Notes: a model not told the origin generated them from the letters alone. A DNA stretch of 64,000 nucleotides from Streptomyces dysideae (GCF_001514305.1 NZ_KQ949092.1:124001-188000), one strand, 5' to 3'; positions 33,120 to 42,246 are shown, counted from the stretch's first letter. A program made the numbers and translations.

Positions 33120-34463
33120 TCACTGGCCGAGGAGGAAGTTGATCTGGTCGTTGGTCCTGGTCAGGCCGCTCACCGGGGCCCCGTTGGCGAAGACGTCCTG
33201 CATGGCCGGGCGCATCAGGGCGTACACGTCCGCCGCGTAGTCGGTGACCGGGAAGGAGAACGTCGTGGAGTGCTTCCTGTCGGTGACCGGCTCGGTGAAG
33301 GCGGACACGTCGATGCCCTTCTTCTCGTACGCGGCCACGGCCGCCCGGGTGCCGTCCGGAGTCGCCGGGAAGACGATGCCGTAGCTGCCGACGGTCTTCT
33401 GGCACTCATCGGAGGCCAGGTACTTCACCCACTTCTTCGCGCCCTCCTTGTTGCGGGCGTTCTTGGTGACCGAGTCGGCGAGGCCGTTCATCATCGTGGC
33501 CCGCTTGCCGGTCGGGCCGGTCGGCGTGGGGGCGGTGCCGACGTCGAGCCCCTTGGTGCCGTAGTACGTCGAGATCATCCAGGCGCCGTCGAAGGAGGTC
33601 GCCGCCTTGCCGGAGGCGACCTGGGCGTTGGCCGGGTTGGCGCCGTCGGTGTAGTCGGTGAACGGCGCGAGGTAGCCCTTCTTCGCCAGGCCGAAGTACC
33701 AGTCGGTCACCGACTGGAAGGTCTCGCTGTCGTACTGGTATTCGGTGCCCCAGCGCGCCTTGTCCGTGTAGTGCCAGCCCGCCGAGCCGGTGAACGGGCT
33801 CCACGTGGTCTGCCCGTCGCCGTCGCCCGCCCCGCCCGTCGCGAGGCCGTACACCTTGACGTTGTTCTTGTCGAAGCCCGGCTCGTCCCCGCGCTTGCCG
33901 TTCTTGTCCACGGTCAGGTGCGCGATCGTCTTCTCGAAGGTGCCGCCGTCCTTCGGGTTCCAGGCGAGGGTGTTGAGCTCCTCCGCGGTGAGCCCGGCCT
34001 CCTTGACCATCTTCATGTTGTAGAAGAGAGCGACGGTGTCCCAGTCCTTGGGTGCGCCGTAGCGATGGCCGTCCTGGCCCGTCCAGTTGGCGGCCAGCCC
34101 CGCCTGGTAGGCGGAGTCGTCGATGTCCAGGTCGTCCAGTGGCTCGAGCACCTTCAGATCGGCGAACTGCCCGAACTTCTGGATGTGGTCGGTGAAGACG
34201 TCCGGCTCCGTGCCCGCGATGAAGCTCGCGGTGAGCTTGGTCCAGTAGTCGGCCCAGCCCATCTGCGTGATCCTGACCTTCAGGCCCGGGTTCTCCTTCT
34301 CGAAGCCCTTCGCACAGGCCTGGTAGGCGGGCTGCTGGTTGGCGTCCCACAGCCAGTACGTCACCGTGTTCGCCCCCGATCCGGCCGCGCCGCCCTGCGC
34401 ACACCCGGACACCAGGGACAAGGCCAGCGCTCCGGTGAGCGCCATGACGGTACGAGTTCGCAT
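33120..34463 (-). CDS. Carbohydrate ABC transporter substrate-binding lipoprotein
   Basis: A 447-residue lipoprotein: signal MRTRTVMALTGALALSLVSGC with lipobox LVSGC, then the family-1 sugar-binding fold (TVTYWLWDANQQPAYQACAKGFEKENPGLKV in part, LASDECQKTVGSYG near the end). It delivers a mono- or oligosaccharide to the permeases encoded directly upstream. The sugar is not predictable. It lies 14 nt before the oxidoreductase gene. Confidence 0.9.
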   Translation of the reverse strand: MRTRTVMALTGALALSLVSGCAQGGAAGSGANTVTYWLWDANQQPAYQACAKGFEKENPGLKVRITQMGWADYWTKLTASFIAGTEPDVFTDHIQKFGQFADLKVLEPLDDLDIDDSAYQAGLAANWTGQDGHRYGAPKDWDTVALFYNMKMVKEAGLTAEELNTLAWNPKDGGTFEKTIAHLTVDKNGKRGDEPGFDKNNVKVYGLATGGAGDGDGQTTWSPFTGSAGWHYTDKARWGTEYQYDSETFQSVTDWYFGLAKKGYLAPFTDYTDGANPANAQVASGKAATSFDGAWMISTYYGTKGLDVGTAPTPTGPTGKRATMMNGLADSVTKNARNKEGAKKWVKYLASDECQKTVGSYGIVFPATPDGTRAAVAAYEKKGIDVSAFTEPVTDRKHSTTFSFPVTDYAADVYALMRPAMQDVFANGAPVSGLTRTNDQINFLLGQ

Positions 34464-34473
34464 CCCAGTCCCC

Positions 34474-35412
34474 TTACTTGATGCCCGTGAAGCTGATGGT
34501 GCTGACGATGCGGCGCGCGAAGATGCCGAAGAGCACGAGCATCGGGAGAGCCGCGATGAGCGTGGCCGCCATCAGGCCGGACCAGTCGTAGCCGGTCTGC
34601 GGGGTCTGCGCCCGGAAGATGGCGAGCGCGACGGTGAGCACCCGCGAGCTGTGGCTGTAGGACACCATCAGCGGCCAGAAGTAGTCGTTCCAGGAAGTGA
34701 TGTACGTCAGCACCCCGAGCGTGAGGACGGGCGTGGACGCCATCGGCAGCATCACCCGGAAGAAGATCCGGATCTTGCCGGCGCCGTCGAGCAGGGCCGC
34801 CTCCTCGACCTCCCGGGGCACGTTCATGAAGAACTGGCGGAGGAAGAACACCGCGAACGGCGTCATGAACATCGTCGGCAGGGAGATGCCCAACAGGCTG
34901 TCCACCAGGCCGAGTTGCTTGATGAGCACGAAGTTCGGCAGCAGGGTGAAGATCGTCGGTACCATCAGCCCGGCCAGGAACAGCCCGAACATCTTCTCCC
35001 GCCCGCGCCACCGCAGCCGGGCGAAGGCGTAGGCGGCCATGGCGGAGAAGAAGATCTGGCAGACGGTGATGAGCGTCGAGACGACGACCGAATTGATCAG
35101 GTAGCGCCAGAACCTGAGCCCGCCGCCGGCGCCGCCCTGGGCGATCGCCTCCTCGGTGGACTGCAGCCCCAGCGCCCGCTCGAAGCCGCCGGTCGTGAGG
35201 TCCACCGGCAGGGGGTCGCCGGGATGGGCCGCGAGCGCGGCGTTGGCGGACAGCGCGGTGCGCAGGATCCAGTAGAACGGCAGCAAGGTCACGAGCACCA
35301 TCGCGGCCATCGCCGCCCAGGCCACGATCCGCCCCGGGGAGGGACGGCGCCTGAGGGGCCGTACCCGTGGCGCCTGTGTTGTCGGGGCGGTCACGGCAGC
35401 TGTGTCAGTCAT
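34474..35412 (-). CDS. Carbohydrate ABC permease, MalG type
   Basis: A 312-residue inner-membrane protein with six helices and the EAA loop EEAALLDGAGKIRIFFRVML (about residues 205-225), which docks the ATPase. Its N-terminal tail before the first helix is about 30 residues. No ATPase gene is in the operon; a shared MsiK-type ATPase encoded elsewhere is the norm in streptomycetes. Confidence 0.92.
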   Translation of the reverse strand: MTDTAAVTAPTTQAPRVRPLRRRPSPGRIVAWAAMAAMVLVTLLPFYWILRTALSANAALAAHPGDPLPVDLTTGGFERALGLQSTEEAIAQGGAGGGLRFWRYLINSVVVSTLITVCQIFFSAMAAYAFARLRWRGREKMFGLFLAGLMVPTIFTLLPNFVLIKQLGLVDSLLGISLPTMFMTPFAVFFLRQFFMNVPREVEEAALLDGAGKIRIFFRVMLPMASTPVLTLGVLTYITSWNDYFWPLMVSYSHSSRVLTVALAIFRAQTPQTGYDWSGLMAATLIAALPMLVLFGIFARRIVSTISFTGIK

Positions 35413-35430
35413 GTCGGTGTCTCCCTTCCG

Positions 35431-36396
35431 TCAGCCGAGGTCGGTCTGGCCGGCCCGGGTGAGCCGGTACTGCAGGACGGTGATCGCGCTCAGCACGACG
35501 AGCAGGGCGACGGACATCGCCGACGCGTAGCCGAACTGGAAGCGGCCGAAGGCGGCGCCGTAGATGTAGAACTGGAGGACGTTGGTGGCGTTCGCCGGTC
35601 CGCCGTTGGTCGTCACGGCGACCGTGTCGAACACCTGGAACGAACCGATCACCGTCATGATCAGCACGACCGCCAGGACCGGCCGCAGCAGCGGCATGGT
35701 GATCCGCCAGAACATCCGCCACTCGCTCGCGCCGTCCACCTTCGCGGCCTCGTACATGTCGCTCGGGATCGCCTGGAGCCCCGCGAACAGCAGCAGCGCG
35801 GTGTAGCCGACATGCCGCCACACATTGATCAGGGCGATCATCGGGATCGCCCAGGTCTCGTCCGCGAGGAACGGGATGCGGTCGGCACCGAGTCCCGCGA
35901 TGATCTCGTTGCCGATGCCCAGCTGGGTGTCCAGGATCCAGAGCCAGACGATGCCCGCGACCACGTTCGACATCAGATACGGCGTGAGCACGACCCCGCG
36001 CAGCACCGCCGACTGCGTCAGCCGCTGCAGCAGCACGGCGATGGCGAGAGCCGAGACCGTCTGCACACCGATGTTGATGGCGACGTACTCGACGGTGACC
36101 GTCAGCGAGTCCCAGAAGATGGGGTCGTGGACCATTCGCACGTAGTTGTCCAGGCCCACCCACTCCGCGGGCGTGAGCAGATTGAATCGGGTGAAGCTGA
36201 GGTAGATGCCCCGCAGCGTCGGCCAGAGCAGGAAGACCGTGAATCCCAGCAGGGCCGGTGCCAGGAACACCGCGGCGAGCCGCCCGTCCCCCCGCGTCTC
36301 GCGGGCCCCCGCCCGGTCCGTCCTCGGCTTGGGCCGTGCTTCTTCCGCGGCGCCGAGTGGCAGACGCGACGGTGGGCTGCTGGAGGCGATGGTCAT
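35431..36396 (-). CDS. Carbohydrate ABC permease, MalF type
   Basis: A 321-residue permease with six helices and the EAA loop YEAAKVDGASEWRMFWRITM. It is the first gene of the leftward sugar operon. I chose ATG 36396 because AAGGGAG lies about 7 nt upstream; upstream in-frame codons to 36483 are not family-like. It faces a ROK regulator across about 180 bp. Confidence 0.92.
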   Translation of the reverse strand: MTIASSSPPSRLPLGAAEEARPKPRTDRAGARETRGDGRLAAVFLAPALLGFTVFLLWPTLRGIYLSFTRFNLLTPAEWVGLDNYVRMVHDPIFWDSLTVTVEYVAINIGVQTVSALAIAVLLQRLTQSAVLRGVVLTPYLMSNVVAGIVWLWILDTQLGIGNEIIAGLGADRIPFLADETWAIPMIALINVWRHVGYTALLLFAGLQAIPSDMYEAAKVDGASEWRMFWRITMPLLRPVLAVVLIMTVIGSFQVFDTVAVTTNGGPANATNVLQFYIYGAAFGRFQFGYASAMSVALLVVLSAITVLQYRLTRAGQTDLG

Positions 36397-36462
36397 CGGG
36401 AGACTCCCTTGTCCGCGCGGCTCGACCTCAGGCCACTTACTTTTGAGGCGGAAGAATCGATG

Positions 36463-36468
36463 CGTCAA
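36463..36468 (-). promoter_or_regulatory. Possible -35 element of the sugar ABC operon
   Basis: TTGACG on the minus strand, with AAAAGT 18 bp downstream (36439-36444) as a weak -10, 43 bp before the MalF-type start. Low-information match. Confidence 0.3.
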
Positions 36469-36538
36469 GGGGTGTGCAGACATCTTCTACCGGCCGGGCC
36501 GGAGGGCTTAGATTGGCCTCGTTGTTTTTGTGGTGAAA

Positions 36539-36559
36539 GAAATCATGAAGGAAATCATG
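36539..36559 (+). repeat. Direct repeat before the ROK gene
   Basis: GAAATCATG occurs at 36539-36547 and 36551-36559, 12 bp apart, in a locally AT-rich stretch directly upstream of the ROK ribosome binding site. Same-face spacing fits a regulator site. Confidence 0.4.
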
Positions 36560-36575
36560 GGGAAGGGTGACCGTC

Positions 36576-37736
36576 ATGACGGCAGTAGCGGCCAGCTGGC
36601 TTCCGCTCAGTCCCGGCGAACGCTCGGTGGCGATCGAGGTGCTCGTCGGCGGCCCGCTGTCGCGCACCGAGCTCGCCCGGCGGCTGAACCTGTCCGCCGG
36701 CAGCCTCACCCGGCTGACCAAACCGCTGATCGAGTCGGGCCTTCTGATCGAGGTCCCCGAGGCGGGCACCCCGGCCGAGGTGCGCCAGGGCCGCCCCTCC
36801 CAGCCGCTGGACGTCGTCGCCGAGTCCCGCTCCTTCATCGGCTTCAAAATTACCGAGGACATGGTCTACGGCGTCGTCACCACCCTCCGCAGCGAGATCG
36901 TCGCCCGCCACGACCGCCCCCTGACCAGCCACGACCCCGCCGAAGTCGCCGGCCTGCTGGGCGAGATGACCGACGAACTCGCCCGCACCCACCCCCGCCT
37001 CGCGGGCATCGGCATCGGCGTGGGCGGCCTCGTCCAGGACCGTGCCGTGGTGGGGGAGTCACCCTTCCTGCGCTGGCGTGACGTGCCGCTCGCCGAGCTC
37101 GTCGAGCGGCGTACGGGACTGCCGGTCGTCGTCGAGAACGACGTCGCTGCCCTCGTCGAGGCCGAGACCTGGTTCGGCGCCGGCCGCGGCCTCGACCGGT
37201 TCGTCGTCCTCACCATCGGCGCCGGCATCGGCTACGGCCTCGTCCTGGGTGGCAAGCGCGTGCCCTACGCCGAGGAGGACCGGGGATTCGGCCGCCACTG
37301 GATCGTGAACCCCAACGGCCCGCTCACTCCCGACGGCGAGCGCGGCAGCGCCGTCTCCCTGCTGACGATCCCCAACATCCGCTACCAGATCCAGGCCGCC
37401 ACGGGTCAGGACCGGACGTACGAGGAGATCCTCACCCTCGCCGCCGCGGGCGACGCGATGCCCGCCCGCGTCATCGACGAGGCGGCCCGCGCCCTGGGCA
37501 CCCTGGTCGCCCAGATCGCCAATTTCGCCATGCCGCAGAAGATCCTGCTCGCCGGAGAAGGGGTCGGACTGATGGACGTCGCCGAGGACGCCGTGGCGGA
37601 GACCGTCCGGGCGCACCGCCATCCGCTGGCCGCCCCGATCGACCTCGAGACCAAGGTGTCCGACTTTCACGACTGGGCGCGCGGCGCCGCCGTGCTGGCG
37701 ATCCAGGTGCTGGTCCTGGGGGCGACGGAAGCGTGA
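36576..37736 (+). CDS. ROK-family transcriptional regulator
   Basis: A 386-residue protein. An N-terminal winged helix (SRTELARRLNLSAGSLTRLTKPLIESGLL, about residues 30-60) is joined to a ROK sugar-kinase-like domain (GIGIGVGGLVQD, VENDVAALVEAE, GAGIGYGLVLGG). The zinc motif CxCGxxGC expected after the GH residues is absent (HWIVNPNGPLTPDGERG). It is divergent from the sugar ABC operon and probably represses it. ATG 36576 is preferred over GTG 36567 because GGGGAAGG needs the spacing. Confidence 0.87.
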   Translation: MTAVAASWLPLSPGERSVAIEVLVGGPLSRTELARRLNLSAGSLTRLTKPLIESGLLIEVPEAGTPAEVRQGRPSQPLDVVAESRSFIGFKITEDMVYGVVTTLRSEIVARHDRPLTSHDPAEVAGLLGEMTDELARTHPRLAGIGIGVGGLVQDRAVVGESPFLRWRDVPLAELVERRTGLPVVVENDVAALVEAETWFGAGRGLDRFVVLTIGAGIGYGLVLGGKRVPYAEEDRGFGRHWIVNPNGPLTPDGERGSAVSLLTIPNIRYQIQAATGQDRTYEEILTLAAAGDAMPARVIDEAARALGTLVAQIANFAMPQKILLAGEGVGLMDVAEDAVAETVRAHRHPLAAPIDLETKVSDFHDWARGAAVLAIQVLVLGATEA

Positions 37737-37859
37737 ATTCCGCCACCTCACCTGCGTGAACTCCTCGATCTGCGTGGACAGATGGACGTGATCAGTAACA
37801 CGGTCCGAAATGTCCGGATCGCTCGTGATTACTCACAGTGCCTTCACCTCTGGAGTCGT

Positions 37860-38048
37860 ATGCTTCACGGCATGTCCACCAGTGTTGAACCCGTTTCCGA
37901 TCGATCGGCTGACGAGGTCAACGAGGAGATCCGGGCCCTGTGGCGCCGGTCGGGCGGGACACTGAGCGTCGAGCAGCGCGAGATCTACCAGCGCCTCGTC
38001 CTGGAGTGGGCCGCAGCGGCCCCGCCGCAGCCGGTGCAGGCGGCCTGA
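37860..38048 (+). CDS. Small conserved acidic protein of unknown function
   Basis: A 62-residue cytoplasmic protein (MSTSVEPVSDRSADEVNEEI, then LWRRSGGTLSVEQREIYQRL). It is probably two helices; I recognise it only as a small streptomycete-type hypothetical. GGAG lies 4 nt before ATG 37860; an ATG at 37872 is an alternative. A strong terminator follows. Confidence 0.6.
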   Translation: MLHGMSTSVEPVSDRSADEVNEEIRALWRRSGGTLSVEQREIYQRLVLEWAAAAPPQPVQAA

Positions 38049-38090
38049 CGCTCCCCGAGAGGATCACCGCCGAGCCTCGGAGACCGAAGC

Positions 38091-38119
38091 GGGCACCCTG
38101 ACGCGAAGGGTGCCCTTTT
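38091..38119 (+). terminator. Rho-independent terminator
   Basis: A perfect 9-bp stem (GGGCACCCT/AGGGTGCCC), 7-nt loop and TTTT tail, 43 bp after the small conserved protein and just before the convergent protease stop. Confidence 0.88.
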
Positions 38120-38130
38120 CATTGCGCTGA

Positions 38131-39510
38131 TCATCCCCAGGTCGCCGAGTAGTACCGCTGATAGGCCTTGCGGTCCTGCTCGGCGCGGATGTACCGCGTC
38201 GCCACCAGTGCGACCAGACTCCCCGCGATCACCAGCATCCCCGGCCCGATGTTCCTCGGATCCGCGAGCCGCGACAGCAGCGTCGACACCTGTGCACCGC
38301 CCACCGGCGCCGACGACCCCGGTGACGCCGCGCCGGGCGCGATCGCGCTCTGCGTGGCCGAGGCGGACGGCTCCGGCGACGGTGCGGCGCCCTGCTGCCC
38401 GGAGCCGTTCTGCGCCGCCACGATCAGCTTCACGTTCAGGTCGGCCAGCGCCTTCGTCACCGGCTGGAAGAACGTCGTACCACCCGACGTGCAGTCACCG
38501 CTGCCGCCCGACGTCACCCCGAGCGCGATGCCCTCGGAGAACATCGGCCCGCCGCTGTCACCCGGTTCTGCGCACACGTTCGACTCGATGAGCCCGGTGA
38601 CCGTGCCCTCCGGGTAGTTGACCGTCGCGTTGACCGCGGTCACCTGGCCGTCGCGCAGCCCGCTCGTGCTGCCACTGCGGAACACCCGCTGCCCGACCGC
38701 CGGATCGGCCGCGCCCGTGATCCGCACGCCGTTCCCGTCGCCGATGGCCACCACGTCGGCACCCTGGCCCGCGTCGCCGCCCTGGTACTCCACCAGGGAG
38801 AAGTCCCCGCCGGGGAAGCTCTGCTGGACCGTCCGGCCGACCTGCTGCCGGCCCCCGTTGTCGGCGAACCACACGGACCCGTTGGGCCCGCAGTGCCCCG
38901 CCGTGAGGATGAAGTCGCGCTGCCCGTCGGTCACGTTGAAGCCCGCCGAACAGCGGCCCGCCGTCGACAGGATCGGCTGGGCGCCGTTGATGCGCGTCGT
39001 GAAGGTGCCCTCGGTGCGCTCCATACGGACAAAGCTGCCGATGCCGTCCGCGATCCGCGTCAGCCGCGTCCAGTCGGCGGCCGAGACGGTGCTGTCGGCC
39101 CGGACGACCACCTCGTTGGTCCGGTAGTCCATGAGCCACGCCGTGCCGGCCACCGTCGGCTGCGAACGCAGCGTCGACGTCGCCGACTTGAGCTCGTTCA
39201 TGCTGTGCGACACCATCTGCGCCGCGGCGCCCGCCCGCCGCACCTCGGCGGCCGCGTCCTCGTCGGTGACCGCGACGACCGGCTTCCCGTCGGTGCCCAT
39301 CCAGGTGCCCGCCGTACGGGAGTCACCGAGCCGGGTGACGAGACCGGAACCCATGTCGGCGGCCGACGCGGCGGTCGTCCGCGGGACGGCGGAGGCGTCC
39401 GGAGGCTCACTCGCCACAGCCCGCGTGACCATCGTTCCTCCGAGGAGGAGTCCGCCGACGGCCGCCAGCCGCGTCACTCGCCGGACGACCTGTCGTCGTG
39501 CGTGCCTCAT
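38131..39510 (-). CDS. S1-family serine protease with C-terminal membrane anchor
   Basis: A 459-residue exported protease of the streptogrisin type. It has a signal peptide, a pro-region of about 150 residues, then the catalytic domain with LTAGHCG (His), GGDFSLVEY (Asp) and GDSGGPM (Ser). After a Pro/Ser/Ala linker comes a transmembrane helix (GPGMLVIAGSLVALVATRYI) and a short basic tail, so the enzyme should stay on the outer face of the membrane, unlike secreted streptogrisins. ATG 39510 has GGGAG 6 nt upstream. Confidence 0.88.
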   Translation of the reverse strand: MRHARRQVVRRVTRLAAVGGLLLGGTMVTRAVASEPPDASAVPRTTAASAADMGSGLVTRLGDSRTAGTWMGTDGKPVVAVTDEDAAAEVRRAGAAAQMVSHSMNELKSATSTLRSQPTVAGTAWLMDYRTNEVVVRADSTVSAADWTRLTRIADGIGSFVRMERTEGTFTTRINGAQPILSTAGRCSAGFNVTDGQRDFILTAGHCGPNGSVWFADNGGRQQVGRTVQQSFPGGDFSLVEYQGGDAGQGADVVAIGDGNGVRITGAADPAVGQRVFRSGSTSGLRDGQVTAVNATVNYPEGTVTGLIESNVCAEPGDSGGPMFSEGIALGVTSGGSGDCTSGGTTFFQPVTKALADLNVKLIVAAQNGSGQQGAAPSPEPSASATQSAIAPGAASPGSSAPVGGAQVSTLLSRLADPRNIGPGMLVIAGSLVALVATRYIRAEQDRKAYQRYYSATWG

Positions 39511-39606
39511 GCATGGCTCCCGAACCAGTACAGCGCGGCGCGAACACCGCGGGGCCCTCCCGGAGTTGAGCACCCTCTCTCCATACGTGGCCCGGTCCGG
39601 TCGTGT

Positions 39607-40623
39607 TCACCTCACAGGTGATCGTTCTTGTGTCCCGCCCCGAGCGAGCAGTTCCCAGCTGCGTTCGTCGCCCCACACCGACGCCGGATCCACATACGGC
39701 CTCAGCAGCTCGGTGAGAGCCGGATCACCGCGCCCGTTCAGCTCGTCGGAGGCGATCTTGCGGGCGATGCCGGCCAGGAAGTCGGCCAGCTGCACCCGCG
39801 GATCGAGCCGCGCGTGCACCAGCCGCACCCCGGCCAGCCCGATCCCGGACCGCCGGGCCGTCTCCTCGAGCCAGGCGATCCGCTCCGGCGTCAGCATGTT
39901 CTGCCGGTCGTGCACCAGCAGGACCGGCCGCCCTCCCGCGCTCCAGTGGGCGGCCGTCCGCACGATGGAGGGCAGCAGCGGATTGAGCACCGGAACCAGG
40001 GTCGGCCCGGCCGTGATCCGGGCCCGGTAGGACGCGGCGCGGGCCCGGGCGGCCGCGAGCTGCTCCATCGTTCCCGCCACACTCGTACGGGACTCCGCGC
40101 GCCGCAGGGCCTGGACCGTACGGAAGAAGACGTCGACGGGCGCCTCCGGCTCACCGTCGTTCCGCACGCGCAGCAACTGGTTGGCCGCCGCCAGGAACTC
40201 CCGCCACCGCTCGTCGCCGAAGGCGCCCGGCCCCGCACGGAACAGGCCGACCGCCTCGGACCCGTCACCCAGCAGCAGATCGACGGCCCGGTCCACGACG
40301 AAGAACGCCTTCTCGGTCAGACACACATGCGCGTTCCCGTGGATCGGCCCCGCGGGCGAGAGCAGCCACTCCAGCACCGCCCGGTGCTTCTCCCGCAGCA
40401 GATGGTTCGCCTTGTACTCCTCCGCGGGCGACCGGATCCGGTCCCGTATCTCCTGCACATACCCGGCCGCCGCGGCCATCGGCAGCCGCACACTGGCATG
40501 CGCGAACACGTCCGTGTTCCCGCCGGTCAGATTCTCCCCGTCCGAGCCCGACTCGTCGCAGGCCACCTCGAGAAACCCGGCGTCCGCCACCGCCCGCACC
40601 CCGTCCTCACCGTTCCCGGTCAT
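39607..40623 (-). CDS. DUF3800-like protein
   Basis: A 338-residue cytoplasmic protein. The early EVACDESGSDGENL, a middle LREKHRAVLEWLL and the late VQLADFLAGIARK follow the pattern of DUF3800, whose acidic residues (the DES start and QxxD end) suggest an RNase-H-like nuclease fold. Function is unknown; some DUF3800 genes lie in defence or mobile regions, but no such partner is seen here. It is divergent from the aminotransferase gene by only 26 bp. Confidence 0.65.
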   Translation of the reverse strand: MTGNGEDGVRAVADAGFLEVACDESGSDGENLTGGNTDVFAHASVRLPMAAAAGYVQEIRDRIRSPAEEYKANHLLREKHRAVLEWLLSPAGPIHGNAHVCLTEKAFFVVDRAVDLLLGDGSEAVGLFRAGPGAFGDERWREFLAAANQLLRVRNDGEPEAPVDVFFRTVQALRRAESRTSVAGTMEQLAAARARAASYRARITAGPTLVPVLNPLLPSIVRTAAHWSAGGRPVLLVHDRQNMLTPERIAWLEETARRSGIGLAGVRLVHARLDPRVQLADFLAGIARKIASDELNGRGDPALTELLRPYVDPASVWGDERSWELLARGGTQERSPVR

Positions 40624-40635
40624 CGCACGGCCCCC

Positions 40636-40642
40636 TTATCTT
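40636..40642 (+). promoter_or_regulatory. Likely -10 of a leaderless aminotransferase transcript
   Basis: TATCTT ends 7 nt before ATG 40650, which would place the transcription start at or next to the A of the ATG. No ribosome binding site exists. The -35 is weak. Confidence 0.4.
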
Positions 40643-40649
40643 GTGCCCC

Positions 40650-41828
40650 ATGACCAGGATCCCGCACGAGACGGCCGATGAACCGAATCCCCTGCGCGCA
40701 CTCACCCTCGACCGGCTCCGCAGCCGGACGAGCATGAAATGGCGCACCTACCCCGACGACGTCCTGCCGCTGTGGGTGGCCGAGATGGACGTACCGCTCG
40801 CCGAACCCGTCGTTCGCGCGCTCACCGAGGCCCTCGCCCTCGGCGACACCGGCTACCCCGCGGGCACCTCCTACGCGGAGGCCCTCGCCGACTTCGCCGA
40901 CAAGCGGTGGGGCTGGGAGGGACTCGCCGTGGAGCGGACGGCGATCGTGCCCGACGTCATGCTCGGTGTCGTCGAAATGATCAAACTGGTCACCGGACCC
41001 GGCGACGCGGTCGTGGTGAACCCGCCGGTGTACCCGCCGTTCTACCAGTTCGTGGAGCACATGGACCGGCAGGTGATCGAGGCCCCGCTCGGGACGGACC
41101 TCCGCATAGACATGGGCGCACTGGAGGAGGCCTTCCGCCGGGCCGTCACGGACCGAGCGCACGCCGCCTACCTGCTGTGCAGCCCCCACAACCCGACCGG
41201 CACCGTCCACACGGCCGCTGAACTGGCCGCCGTCGCCGCCCTCGCCGACCGCCACGGCGTGCGCGTCGTCGCCGACGAGATCCACGCCCCGCTCACCGCC
41301 GGCGGCGTGGACTTCGTGCCGTACCTGAGCGTGCCGGGCGCCGAGCGCGGCCTGTCCCTGATGTCGGCGTCGAAGGCGTGGAACCTGGCCGGACTCAAGG
41401 CAGCACTGGCCGTCGCGGGCCCCGCTGCCGCCGCCGACCTGGCCCGCCTGCCCGAAGAGGTCAGCCACGGCCCCAGCCACCTCGGGATCATCGCCCACAC
41501 CGCCGCCCTGCGCGACGGCACCGACTGGCTGGACGCCCTGCTGGCCGGCCTCGACGACAACCGGCGGCTGCTCGCGGACCTCCTCGCCGAGCAGCTGCCC
41601 GCCATCACCTACCGGCCGGGCGACGGCACCTACCTCGCCTGGCTCGACTGCCGCGCCCTCGGCCTCGGCGACGACCCCGCGGACGTCTTCCTGCACCGCG
41701 GCCGGGTGGCCCTGTCCTCCGGCGTGCCCTTCGGCACCGGCGGCACCGGGCACGTACGCCTGAACCTGGCCACGTCACCGGAGCTGCTCACGGAGGCGGT
41801 GCGGCGGATGGCCGCGGCACTCCACTGA
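40650..41828 (+). CDS. MalY/PatB-type PLP aminotransferase (possible cystathionine beta-lyase)
   Basis: A 392-residue fold-I PLP enzyme. It shows WVAEMDVPLAEPV near the start, CSPHNPTGTV, the PLP Asp/Tyr region VVADEIHAPL and the Schiff-base lysine in SASKAWNLAG (about residue 240). The family includes cystathionine beta-lyases and MalY. It may cleave cystathionine or act as a transaminase; neither can be chosen from sequence. It starts at ATG 40650, probably from a leaderless mRNA. Confidence 0.87.
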   Translation: MTRIPHETADEPNPLRALTLDRLRSRTSMKWRTYPDDVLPLWVAEMDVPLAEPVVRALTEALALGDTGYPAGTSYAEALADFADKRWGWEGLAVERTAIVPDVMLGVVEMIKLVTGPGDAVVVNPPVYPPFYQFVEHMDRQVIEAPLGTDLRIDMGALEEAFRRAVTDRAHAAYLLCSPHNPTGTVHTAAELAAVAALADRHGVRVVADEIHAPLTAGGVDFVPYLSVPGAERGLSLMSASKAWNLAGLKAALAVAGPAAAADLARLPEEVSHGPSHLGIIAHTAALRDGTDWLDALLAGLDDNRRLLADLLAEQLPAITYRPGDGTYLAWLDCRALGLGDDPADVFLHRGRVALSSGVPFGTGGTGHVRLNLATSPELLTEAVRRMAAALH

Positions 41829-41851
41829 GCAGGATGCCTACACTTCCGGCC

Positions 41852-42244
41852 ATGGACGACACGTCGCTGGACCGGCTCGGGGCGGGCAAGTACCTGCTCG
41901 TCACCAGCTATCGCAAGAACGGCACCTCGGTCGCCACCCCGGTATGGGTGGTGCGTGACGGGGACGCACTGGGCGTGTGGACGGCCGCCGACTCCTGGAA
42001 GGTGAAGCGGATACGGGCGCGCGGCGATGTCCTGGTCGGCCCCTGTGACCTGCGGGGCAGGCCGACCGGCGACCAGATCCCGGCCACCGCCGAGATCTGC
42101 GACGCTGCCACCAGCGCCCGCTACCGCGGGCTGATCGCCCGCAAGTACGGCATCACGGGCCGCCTCTCGCTGCTCGGCAGCCGGCTGCGCCGGGGCGTGA
42201 ACGGCACCCTCGGCATCCGGGTGACGCTCACGCCGGACAACTGA
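41852..42244 (+). CDS. PPOX-class F420/FMN-binding split-barrel protein
   Basis: A 130-residue split-barrel oxidoreductase (GKYLLVTSYRKNGTSVATPVWVV, SWKVKRIRARGDVLVGPCD). Many actinobacterial members bind F420 and reduce quinones or xenobiotics. TACACT lies 7 nt before ATG 41852, so the mRNA may be leaderless; an in-frame ATG at 41834 is the alternative. It follows the aminotransferase by 23 nt. Confidence 0.8.
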   Translation: MDDTSLDRLGAGKYLLVTSYRKNGTSVATPVWVVRDGDALGVWTAADSWKVKRIRARGDVLVGPCDLRGRPTGDQIPATAEICDAATSARYRGLIARKYGITGRLSLLGSRLRRGVNGTLGIRVTLTPDN

Positions 42245-42246
42245 CA

